NCBI GenBank assembly: GCA_030407315.1 | Contig: JALQPE010002603.1 | Span: 124,001-188,000, forward strand | Length of the DNA stretch: 64,000 bases | Direction of reading: 5' to 3' | Source of the DNA: Asparagopsis taxiformis | Taxonomy: Eukaryota > Rhodophyta > Florideophyceae > Bonnemaisoniales > Bonnemaisoniaceae | Part shown: positions 1 to 9,406 of the stretch, in pieces | Layout of the letters: each line of letters starts with the position of its first letter | Numbering within the stretch: the first letter of the stretch is position 1 | The notes under the pieces: generated by a model | The model's database searches: none | Seen by the model: the letters and a program-made list of their open reading frames with translations, nothing else | What the model was told of the DNA's origin: nothing | Translations under genes and position numbers: made by a program

Positions 1-2329
1 CTCTGTACGCTGTGTATGGGCGCCCAAAGAGTATTATGCGCAAGTCATTTCTGAGCACAGAGATGGCAATTGGGTCGGTTAAGCAGCCGAAGGAGTTGCA
101 ATGGCATCTCACCAATGCCATTGCAATGTATAGAGGGGACGACCGGAGCAGTGAGGTTCGAATGCGACGGAGAACCACGCGTTTACAGGATTTGGAAACG
201 AACTTGAAAGAGTTTTTCAATCCGACATTGAAGAAGAAGACTAAGGCTCGACGCAAACGCCGCCCTTCTGCTGCCAATGTGAGACTCACTCACAAGAAGC
301 AGCGGAATGTCGAACATGAGCCTGCTTCGCATAGCATCCGCCGCCGTTCACAGCGACTTCGCTCGACGGGGAGCACACGCCTCGAGGAAGAAGAGCCGGT
401 TGTGGTACAACAATCCGCCGGGAAGAAGAGCAGGCCGTTGTTGATAAACCCACCGATCAACAACAAGCCACTGCTTCCGGTGATGAGGTTGACGAAGACT
501 CCGCCCGTTCCCCCGATTCTGCCGTTGAGATTGTCCCCCAAGATAACCAACGTGCTGGTGCGACTCCCTCCAACCAAGAATCTGTCCATAACGTTTCGGA
601 CGAGGAAGAAAACAACAGTGCAGATGAGGGCCAAGTCGAAAGCAAGGGGGTCCGCGAAGTGACAATTACACTCACTGTTCCGGAAGGAGTCGAAGTCGAT
701 GAAGACGGTTACATCGTTCGTGACTCTCCTTCTGAACACGACCTCCTGTTCGACGACCGGATGCCATCTCTTCCCGACGATTTCGAAGTCAAAGACCGAG
801 CTGAAGGGCATCATCTGGCGCAGCGTCCCGCGGACGTCATCGCATCGGTGAGGGTTGGTTGTCTGCCCCCGATTGAGCTCAGGTTGTTATTGGAGAGTGT
901 GGAAATCGATGAGGAGGGCAGAGAGGTGAGGTATTTGAAGCAAGTGGCGATGGACCCTGTGTTTGAGGGGCTGCATATTCCGGAACAACATCGGGCTCGT
1001 CATCTTGTTTTCGAGATCGACACCATCTATCCGATGTTTTTCGCAGCGTGGAAGATGGCTGCCAAGGCGATGTGTGAGCCTACATCGACGTTTCTACCCT
1101 CGAGGCTAGACTTCGCCCAGGTTGCGCGAATGTCTACAAGCTGGAAGGATTCGTATGAGGCCGGCACTGGTATGGCGTACTTCCACAATTGCCGAACGGA
1201 AATCAACGAGCGAGGGTATACGGTGATGCACAATTTCGCGGATGTAAGCTACCTCGATGCGTCGGACAAGTTCCCATTTGACTTGGGTCTCATGGAAGAA
1301 ATTCCTATCCAGGAATTGTTTCGGTACTTTTTGGGAACGTGGGAGGGGGAGGAGGTGCACAAGGACCCTGGGAACCGGCAGCTGTGGAGTCCCATTGTCA
1401 ATACGGGGGACGATGAAACAGATGAGAAGAACCGGAATGAGGGGAGGGCTCGCTTCACGTCTACGCGCCACTGCCTGGTTGACTATGCCGAGAACGATGA
1501 GACGCATATCGACCGGTTCAAGTTTGTGACGCGGCGAGCCCTGCTGGATGTGTGGTTGGGAATCCTTGTCCGGCTGATAGGGCTGGAGGAGTGCGGTTTA
1601 CCGGGAGAAAAACTTGTCATGCCGGCATCTGGGGGACGGTTTTTGATAACGGGAAAGGGGTGTCCTCGGCAGGTCCCACACAATGATTTCCCTGTTCCTC
1701 CTCGCGACCGCAAAGATCAACTTCCGGGTTACTTTGTTATTGCCAACGGAGATGACCCATTCCCTATCTGGGTGTGTCCAGGGTCCCACAAGTACGTCTT
1801 TTCCAAAGCGCTGGAATTAGATATGTACGCCAAGACGATGAAGCTGAAGAAGGTAATCGTTCCGCCACGTTCAGTCTTCATCGGTCACGGCTATGTACAA
1901 CATGCCGGGGCAGGGCATGTCGACAGAGTTGTGTCACACACGACAACGAGGTATCACACGTATTTCAGGAATGCGTCATATCCGATTCCCGACAATGTTT
2001 CGTTTGGTTTCATCAGGCGGTTGGGATTCGAAGAAGAAGTAATCCCCAATGCTCCGCGCCGGTCTGCCAGGCAAAGTCAACCGGCACCTGTCAATGTTCG
2101 CCACAAGACAGTTGTTCCCATCCCGGTCAAGAAAGATCGTAGGCCGAAGACAGGGCAGCTCGGAATCATGCGGATGAAGACGACAGAAGCTCCCAAGAAG
2201 AGAACCCTCACAGCGGGTCAAAAATTCATCTTGAGCAGATCAACTCCACAGTTGCCGATAACGCCTATTCTGCCGGGAGATCCTGAATATAGTAGGGACG
2301 AAGACGAAGAAGAATTTTCCGACGGCTAG
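1..2329 (+). pseudogene. Family A ParB/2OG-dioxygenase-like gene, copy alpha (5' cut by window, frameshifted)
   Basis: This is the C-terminal ~60% of the family A protein; the complete copy is at 53067-57023 and the ParB part lies outside the window. One G is missing at about 419 (GGG where the other copies have GGGG). This breaks the frame between the basic nuclear-localisation-like region and the acidic linker, and the downstream frame runs 659-2329. The dioxygenase-like core is intact in the second frame: a His-Asn-Asp near 1678, a distal His in a QHAGAG segment near 1905, and a downstream Arg in TTRYHTYF. The C-terminus reads SRSTPQ..YSRDEDEEEFSDG, matching the 9407-12994 copy and differing slightly from the 53-57 kb copy. 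The lost base could be a sequencing error, in which case the gene would be intact. Confidence 0.85.
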
Positions 2330-2589
2330 ATAGCTTAACAACTACTACTTTGGTAAACAATTATCGAGAATATAATCATCTCCTTTATCACTTCCAATCT
2401 ATGAACCTAGTATAATGTACTTCCGTTCCATGCTTTCAAACTAGATTGTCCATTCCCTCGTGGGTTGCAGCATGATTTCCAGGACGATTCCCTCACATCT
2501 CTAGACTCGATGGTCTATGCTAGAAATAGCAGAACAATTGGGTTTGTACGTGCTTCATCGCCTACTTGCTTCCGGTAATGTGTGGACGT
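2330..2589. other. A gene 3' flank
   Basis: AT-rich stretch conserved after every A copy (also 12995-13254, 57024-57284, and inverted at 42990-43253). It presumably holds the 3' UTR and polyadenylation region. I see no other feature in it. Confidence 0.5.
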
Positions 2590-3215
2590 GCACGATACAC
2601 GATCAACCTGAAATGGACGTCCGGTGGATGTCCAGCTCAGATGCATTGCTGGCCAGCCCAGAAATTCTACAATTCAGGGCAGAAAAAAATATTGCAAAAA
2701 ACATCGATTTCGGCGGTCGATTGTGCCGTACGGCACACCCCCATCTCAAAAACATGTTCACATGTGCATGTTTTTGAGAATAGCCCAAATTTTAATTCTA
2801 ATCAAGGTGTCTAATTTAGCCACAACAGCCCCAGGAACCGACCGCCGGCCCCGATCGGGGGCTATCACTGGCGTCTGTAAGCACCAACTGTAAGCCGGAA
2901 CCGGCCACCGCCCCGATCGGGGCTATCACTGGCTTCTACAAGCACCAACTGTAAGGCTAAATGGCGTCTCACGAAGGGTCGATTTCAGGCTCAATACGCC
3001 AGGGACAGGTCTTGGTCCTTGTTTCATCATGGTCCCGCCCCACTCTCTCACGACCAACCTGAAATGGACGTCCGGTGGATGTCCAGCTCGATTGCATTGC
3101 TGGCCAGCCCAGAAATTCTAAAATTTCCGAAAAATCAATTTGGTGGCCCAGCATCTCCTGTGCCGAAAATTCCCGCACTCACTTCTGATATACGTCTAGA
3201 CGTGTTTCGCACTTG
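2590..3215 (+). repeat. R repeat (palindrome-bearing unit) plus partial second unit
   Basis: The R unit contains GGACGTCCGGTGGATGTCC, a conserved GCCAGCCCAGAAATTCTAAA block, the perfect 16-bp palindrome TGTGCCGTACGGCACA at 2722-2737, a second large palindrome (CTCAAAAACATG ... CATGTTTTTGAG), and CCCGATCGGGG-type palindromes. A partial second unit begins near 3051. The same unit recurs at least ten times in the window in both orientations, most often beside family A genes. It encodes no protein that I can support. Confidence 0.85.
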
Positions 3216-3419
3216 TACGCATCAGGGAAGGCGTCACGGAAGGTTGAGACTACGCTACTTGTGTACCGCGTCGTCTGAAATAGCGAGTAGTGTTTGTTGT
3301 ATAGTTGTGGAGTATGCGTCTAGTGGTTTGTAAAGCTTGCAGAACGGGATAGGGATGTGGGTGGCCCTATTTTATGAATACATGAGTACCAATATTCAAG
3401 GGTGCCAAACGGAAAGTCA

Positions 3420-4390
3420 TAGGCTCGTACATGTTTGAGATTGCATAGTAGAGAAAATATTTTCATCGAAATTTACATGGAGCTGATGGAGGTATTAAGG
3501 ATGAGGTATGAGAGGAAGAAAATTCTTCTGTGGTATGAAGATGTGTTCTGTGGGGGGTGGATGGAATCTTGGGATGGTACAGGGGGAGGTGGAAATGTAC
3601 GGAGTGCGGGTTTAGAATGGAGTGTGATTCGGAGAGGAGTGCCGACAAGCATATTATGGGGATTGGGGAGACGCTGCGGGGTGTTGGGGTAGTGAGGGCG
3701 GAGGAGGTGTTTAGGTGGGACCGTAGGAGGGTGCGGTTGAAGTCGCCGAGAGGAGGGGTTTTTAGGAAAGTGAGGAGAAAGAGGGGGAGGGGGGTGGCGT
3801 CTGTTCTGGCTGTGGTGAGTGGGGATGTGATGGAGAAGAAGGGGGTTATTGTATTTGGGGAGGGAGGGGAGTGGGAGGAAGGGTGCGAAGTGGGGGGTTG
3901 ATATGTGTTTCAGAGCGGGGAGGTTTCTGGGGAGACGGCGGGGGAGCGGGAGCGTGGGCCGGTGGTGGTGGTGTATACGGTATCGAAGATGCGGATGGCG
4001 TGGGGGGCATGGAGCAGCTGAGGGAGGGAGGGGTGGAGCAGGTCGGGTACGGGATGGGGAGTGAGAGGTTTTGGAAGAGTAAGCTGCAGGGGAAGTTTGT
4101 GGAGAGGGCGAAGGAGAGGGGTTGGAGGTAGAGGAGTGAGGGTACTGAAGAACAATACGTTTCAAAGGTGATGGGGGAGAGCATGGTCGAGGAGATAGGG
4201 GGTGTTTTGCCCTATTCTGAGGTAGTATGAGGACTGGTTATACGAAATCTGTACGGTAGAGCAGAAAAGTAGGTATGGAATGGAGGTGTGCACCGTGGAA
4301 GCGGGGATAGGTAGCTGAAAATGCGTGCTAGAGTGGTATTGGGGGTGTTTGAGGTACAGTACGGGGGAGGTGAGCACTAACAGGAAGGGG
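3420..4390 (+). repeat. G-rich tail with degenerate small ORF
   Basis: Strongly G-rich on the plus strand; the reverse strand gives a proline-rich open frame that is probably a composition artefact. A small protein may once have been encoded on the plus strand. The pieces LLWYEDVF, then WKCTECGF, then ADKHIMGIGETL lie in two frames here but in one continuous frame in the copy at 58130-58447. The Cys-x2-Cys followed by His suggests a zinc-finger relic. Other copies are at 14085-15055, 58130-58582 and, inverted, 40790-41770. No function can be assigned. Confidence 0.45.
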
Positions 4391-4454
4391 GTGTGAGCGA
4401 GAGGATGAAAAAATTAAAGACGAAATTGGAGTCGACCGACAAGGAAAAATAGAG

Positions 4455-4764
4455 TGGTCGCCGTGATGGATGCGGACATCCATGTCGAGCACGGCGGCAG
4501 AAATTTCTGGGGTCGAAATTTTGAATTTCTGAACCGGCGCCCGTCCTAGGTGGACATAGACATGGCGGAAGTCCATCCCGAGGGGGACATCCGTGGTACT
4601 AGAAACAATGAATGTCGCCCTAGTAATACTAGACGTACTAGACCGCATGGACGTCCGGTTCTAGGCGGACATCCAAAAATACTGGAGAACATGGACGTCC
4701 GCCTAGTAATACTAGGTGTACTAGAGGTTGTGGACGTCCGCGTCCATTTCCGAGAACACAGACG
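4455..4764 (-). repeat. X module (terminal-repeat-like), copy 1
   Basis: A segment rich in GGACGTCC and CTAGTAATACTAG-type palindromes. Read on the minus strand from 4764 it starts CGTCTGTGTTCTCGG and continues with AAATGGACGCGG. The same end occurs at 40436 and, with slight changes, at 44120, each time at an abrupt switch of sequence context. That behaviour is what a transposon or recombination terminus would show. It encodes no protein. Confidence 0.6.
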
Positions 4765-4994
4765 ATCCAGCGAAAGACAAGTACCGCGTGCCAGTGACGA
4801 ACGTGCGCATCCCACCGTATTCCCTGCTTGTATGCCGAACGGACGTGTATCACGGAGGAATGGGATTCGCAGAGGGTCGTTCTTCGGTGAGGTACCAGCA
4901 TCCTATCCGGTCCCATCTATCACTGCGAACTTCCAGGGAGAAGTTGCTACAACCTCCCTTCAATGTCAACTACTGGGAGCGTTTAGATTTCTGA
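4759..4994 (+). pseudogene. C-terminal fragment of a dioxygenase-like protein (family D type), copy 1
   Basis: The reading frame from about 4761 to the stop at 4992-4994 aligns with the C-terminus of the family B protein. Here KYRVPVTNVRIPPYSLLV corresponds to WKVPIHRLYVPPYSVLV in B. The distal metal-ligand His lies in DVYHGGMGF (YHYGVGF in B) and the substrate-anchoring Arg in PIRSHLSL. It begins exactly where the X module ends, so it is a gene remnant cut by X. The ParB-only gene at 38762 is cut by the same X end on the other side and may be its missing N-terminal half. It cannot be functional alone. Confidence 0.65.
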
Positions 4995-5216
4995 TGAAAT
5001 TAGTTCTTAATAGCATTCTATGGCAGGCATCAAGGCCGCCTTCAAGTAAACGATGAAAGTTAGGCTAGTACATGACGTTTGCGTATGTAGACGGGTCAGG
5101 AGATATACAATACTCAATTTAATATGAGAAGGGGAGGAAACTATGGTGGGCACTACTAGAATAGAACAAGGTAATATCGCAGTCGTCTTTGGTTACAACA
5201 TTGAGGTGAGGAAGGC
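4995..5216. other. Fragment 3' flank
   Basis: AT-leaning sequence between the dioxygenase fragment and the palindrome array. I see no gene. It is repeated at 15661-15882. Confidence 0.4.
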
Positions 5217-5563
5217 TTACAGATGATGCAGTTTCGCTGGGGTGCTGACAGCAAAGTCATCGTTACGATGACTTTGCTGTAAGAAATCAAATCATTACAG
5301 CGGCCACAATTTTTTACCGGGTAAAAAATTCTTGCTGATTTTTTACCCGGTAAAATTTACTCACCACTGTAATCAAACCTTTCCTTACAGCAAAGTCATC
5401 GTAACGATGACTTTGCTGTCAGGAAACAAAACATTACAGTAGCCATGATTTCTTTACCCGGTAAAAAAATTCTTGGCCTCTGTAATGAAACGTTTCCTTA
5501 CAGCAAAGTCATCGTAACGATGGCTTTGCTGTAAGGATCCTTGGTAAACTGCCTGAGCTGTAA
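5217..5563. repeat. 347-bp palindrome array, copy 1
   Basis: Opens with TTACAG and closes with CTGTAA. Inside are three near-perfect 37-bp palindromes built on TTACAGCAAAGTCATCGT and its complement, alternating with short palindromes of the TTTTTACCCGGTAAAAA type. Each short block is framed by CATTACAG ... CTGTAATG. The order is long, double short, long, single short, long. The exact length recurs at 15883-16229 and at 20553-20899, the last in inverse order. The arrays bracket the B gene. Confidence 0.9.
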
Positions 5564-5768
5564 TTGTCGTACAACGAAAAGTGATGTGGAAGGTTCGGAT
5601 TGGTCAACCGCAGAATATCATTACCAGGGTGTATACTAATAGGAATATGTCAGTTCTCTAAGTTTCGCCTATCTTACTCAGCTTACGCAGCAAAACAGCT
5701 TGTCGTTCAGATCTTCTTCTCTCTTTGTCAATCTTTCACTCTTCTTTCCTTATTTCTTCACCAAAGCA
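5564..5768 (+). promoter_or_regulatory. Leader/promoter region of B gene, copy 1
   Basis: Directly follows the palindrome array. The last ~70 bases are pyrimidine-rich (CTTCTTCTCTC... and CACTCTTCTTTCC) and lead to CCAAAGCAATGG. A similar CT-rich leader precedes gene D (38500-38761), so this looks like a shared promoter or 5' UTR style. No clear TATA box was seen. Confidence 0.35.
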
Positions 5769-8700
5769 ATGGCTCAACAATCCCCCAACGCTTTCGACCG
5801 CCAGGTGCGCTCTGCCAGCCGCCGTGACAACGATTCTCCCACTCCTTCTCCTTCTCCCTCTCCTTCTCTGGCCCCCCCTGTCCCCATGGACGTTTGCGAA
5901 GCTGCTGCAGCGCTGACCCAGCTCAGCCCAGCACCTAAGCCCGTCCCCTCCCCCCCTTCCGCCTCCGATCCCGCGGTTGTCCCGACAATCGACGCTGGCG
6001 TTCCCGCAACTCCGCTTCCGGCTCAATCTGCCGAATCGGCGCCAGCCGTCGAGGGATCTGGTGCTCCTCTGCCTAGCTCGCCTGCTCCGGACATGATCAT
6101 CGCGTCCGGCAGCGACTTGGCAGAGGATGCGGAGAAGGTCGATGATCACAACGCTCGTGACATCGTACCGAACAAGCCTCTCCGCAGCACCAGGCTGGCC
6201 TACCCTGGCACAGTGCCCATCCCGGTGGATGTGGAATATGACATAAGTCCGGAGAGCTGCCGAAACATTCCAGTCTTCATTTCCCCTCTGGATGTTTCTC
6301 CTCCGGCAGTCGTGTCCAGGGTGGTCAGGCCGCATCGCGTTGATGAGTTGAAGAAAACGTTTCTCACTCAGGGATTTTCCGTGATTGCTTCACGCGTGTC
6401 CGTCTGCGAGGTGATTGATTCCAATGCAAAAGTACGACTGCAATATGTCGATGGATCTCACCGAGTGACCGCGTTGAAGGCCATTCTCGAGTCGGCTGGA
6501 CCTGCTCCTGCGAAGGACAGTCCAGAATGGGAGGAGTTTGTCAGTTCAGACATTTACCGTCGATTTGGAACTATTCCAGTCTACTTTCTCCTCCCACCGA
6601 CTCGGCTTGGCCGGGATGTCTTCTGCTCCGAAGAAGTACTCCCGCTTTCACGGCTGATGAACTTCCACACCCACAATGTCAGCGAGAAAACAGTTGCTGA
6701 CAATGTGTGCTCTGTGATGGGAGTTCATCAATATCCACCGCCTGGGAAAGAAGAAGATCGAGCCGACCGTTCAATACATCAAAGAACGGAAAGCGCTGAG
6801 CTGGATTCGTTCGAGACAGCTCATGCGCTACGTCTCGATCGCGCGAGGGTTCAAGACCATTGAAAGCCCTGCTTTCAAGTACTGGTCGAGTATTCCGAAC
6901 AGGCCGGAGTTCGTGCAGTTCTCTTCGACCGAGGATCTGGCTGGTTGTACGGTGGAACTTGTTGTTCAATGGGTCGTTCAGGAGTGCTCCGGATGTGCAG
7001 AAGTGTTTCATTCTGGAGATGACGGCGCGCTACACTTGTAGCCGTCGGTCGGCCGGGCTGAAACCGTACTCGGTTGGCACCATTGGGCAGGAATGGATTG
7101 CTGGTTTGTTGGAAATCTTCGGGTACGTGAAGGAGGTGGCCGAGTACTGGAACGTGTCGGATGTGTTGCGGATGCTGGATGGGTCAATTCCCAGCGTGGG
7201 TGACCCGAGCAAGAGCTTCGACATTCGCTCGCGCGTTGTCGAAGTTCTTGCTCAGATGGTCCCCAAGAAGGGGTGTTGGGCAGACTTCCGTCCCAAGGAA
7301 GGCCCCCCCCCCCGATGGTTACAAGTCGGAGAACATTTTTCCCCGTAAGAAGTCTGTCTTCGGGAAGGACGCCAGGAAAATGCTCCTGCCCGTCACTGGG
7401 TACCGCGACATGCAAATGCGGAAACGCTTTCACGCGATGTACCCAGACATCCCACATGCTGCGCTCCCAGCCACATGTGGTGATGATGCCCCCATCCCTT
7501 CCTCTTCCAATTCCTTGCCCATCCCTTCATCCTCCATCCCTTTGCCCCCACCACCTCAACTGGAATCTTCCAGCAATTCCGAGGTTGCCCCTGTTCCTGT
7601 CTCTACCCCTGCCGTGTCGGCATCCTCCCCTGCGGTGACCCCGGTCAAGCCGACTGCGCGTGGTCCCCAGGCTGGCAGTGAACAGTCTGGTCCAGTTTCC
7701 CACGCCGGGACTGGTACCCCCAACCGTCCTGTCCAAGCCGCGCAGGAGCAGGTCTCACCGGCTTCGCAGCCTGAGCCTGCGACTCCGGCTGCCGAGCAGC
7801 ACCCTGCTGCTCCGGCCCCCGCTGTCGAAGCTTCCCGTTCTGCATCTGCTAGCAGTTCGGGAAGCTCCAGCGATGACAGTTTCGTCCCTTCACCATCCGG
7901 TGGGGTTGGACAGAAGACGGTTGCGAGGATTTCGACGGAGGGCCCTACTCCCGAGAATGTGGTCGAGGGCAGCAGTGCGAAGGGCGGTGCAGATCCTGAC
8001 GAAGATGTCATTGAAGTTAGTGATTCTGCACCGCCCGGAGTGGAAACTTCTGGGAGGAAAGTGATGCCCAGAAGGAGTACCCGCCTGCAAGCGAGTCGTT
8101 CCGGTCGTGGTGGAACGGCGGGTGGTGCTGTGGACGTCGTCGAGCTGGAGAGCGCCCCCGAGGATGCGGGTGAAAACTCCATCCTCGGGAAGCGTAACTT
8201 GGATGCGCCTTCTGCGACGCCCGAGCCTTCTACCAAAAAGAGAAGGCTCGGTGAGACTTCTTCGAAGTCGTCGTCAAAGAAATCCAAGTCGGCTTCCCGA
8301 GGTCGCTCTCGGGAGCCGGTTCTCCAGTTCGACGACGCCCAGGAGAATCCCATTCCCGACAGCATCGTCGATGAGAATGTGGCCGCCGTTCTCCCCAGCG
8401 CAATTGCGTCTGGCAGCCGGATGAAGTACTATATGGAAAGTACGACGGTGGAGACGGTTCGGGCGGAAATGAGGGCGGCAGCATTCCAGGCAGCTGCATC
8501 GCCGGGTGCTGAGGATACGGTGGTGGACAGGTACTTTGCGGTGAAGAAGGCATTGTTGGAAAACTTGGGGGTTATTGTTATGGAAGGCCTGTTGGCATCG
8601 TCCACGGCTGGTAATGCGACGCATGAGTTGTTCAGTCACTTCGCTAGGCAGTTCCCGCTGGTTGAGGAGGTTGAAAAACCCTCCCAGCAGTCTGATTCCA

Positions 8701-9406
8701 ACGATGACGACAGGGAGCCACAGGACGAGCCGCCAGCTTTCGCAAAGCCCGGCTTCGATCCTTCGCCGTGGTAGTTCATCCACAACGTGGGTGATGCGAA
8801 GGACCGCATCGATGGTGGTCGTGGGCGCCTCTCTCTGCCGCGGCGTGAGTTGTGCGACAAGTTGGAGGAGGGGAATTTGGAGATGTACAAGAACAAGTTG
8901 GTGGCAGAGCTTGCTCTTGGTGTTTGTGCGGAGTTCTTGAAGTTGGGAATGGAGGGTGATGATCCTGTCTTCTTCCCGAAGACAGGATTGCGGCTGCTTC
9001 TTACAGCAGATGGGGCTGCGGACCAGGATGGGCACACGGACTTCAAGGTATCAACGAGTCGTGTTGCAGGACCTACCGAGTCTCCATCATATTTCATGAT
9101 GTCGAGCGGAGCAGATGGATTCTCTACAGTAGCTGCCCCTTATAGTCATGTATGCCTGGCCAATCCGGACGCCGATATGTGGAAGGTTCCCATTCATAGG
9201 CTTTATGTGCCACCATATTCCGTATTGGTTGGTCGCGGTGACCTTTACCATTACGGGGTCGGCTTCAAGCGCGGAGATATTCCTGCGGGCGAAAAGCTAG
9301 TCTATGGCCTGCCCACGCGCGGCCACATCTACTTGAAGACGGAGAAGGACGTCCTCACGGACCACATCCACACCGTCGAATATTACAAGTACGATAGGAG
9401 CAATAG
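5769..9406 (+). pseudogene. Family B ParB/2OG-dioxygenase-like gene, copy 1 (frameshifts, premature stop, lost end)
   Basis: Start chosen at ATG 5769 (MAQQSPN) after a CT-rich leader; an upstream in-frame ATG at 5700 would add a hydrophobic stretch that is probably leader. A Pro/Ser-rich N-terminus (~130 residues) is followed by a ParB-like domain with VDGSHRVTALKAIL near 6444-6485. The frame then shifts near 6720, again near 6950, and at poly-C 7303-7313 (11 C; 10 would be in frame). A long Ser/Pro/acidic linker with KKRR-type basic patches follows. TAG at 8772-8774 interrupts a codon that is CAG in copy 2. The dioxygenase-like core is then readable: His-Thr-Asp at 9033-9041, His at 9249-9251, Arg at 9318-9320. 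The stop codon is lost at the 9406/9407 fusion. Confidence 0.8.

Larger units (their letters stand above)
1..9406 (+). repeat. Tandem duplication, copy 1 (~10.66-kb unit, left edge outside window)
   Basis: Positions 1-9406 are almost identical to 10665-20070, in the same orientation. The offset moves from 10664 to 10665 (one base missing near 419), to 10666 (one T near 15186) and back to 10664 (poly-C at 7303-7313 is 11 C here and 9 in the other copy). Otherwise I saw only rare substitutions, such as T8772 for C. Order of content: A gene, R repeats, G-rich tail, X module, dioxygenase fragment, palindrome array, B gene. The copy ends abruptly at 9406, where family A sequence begins. The very low divergence means either a recent duplication or an assembly duplication. 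Confidence 0.95.

Noticed and set aside
290..814. Minus-strand ORFs under the A gene at 290-814 and 1106-1507 and their copies
   Set aside because: They mirror the A coding frame exactly in all copies and carry no recognisable features.
3473..4165. 230-codon Pro/His-rich ORF on the minus strand of the G-rich tail (and 14138-14830, 41045-41731)
   Set aside because: Low-complexity translation of C-rich DNA; the frame changes between copies and no domain is visible. The opposite strand gives a more protein-like reading.
5230..5560. CRISPR-like array (regular repeats with spacers) at the palindrome arrays
   Set aside because: The repeats are long palindromes of two kinds with conserved spacers, present in mirror copies, in a eukaryotic setting with no cas genes.
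7556..8365. 269-codon minus-strand ORF under the B linker (also 18220-19029)
   Set aside because: Antisense shadow of the Ser/Pro/acidic linker of gene B; composition-driven.
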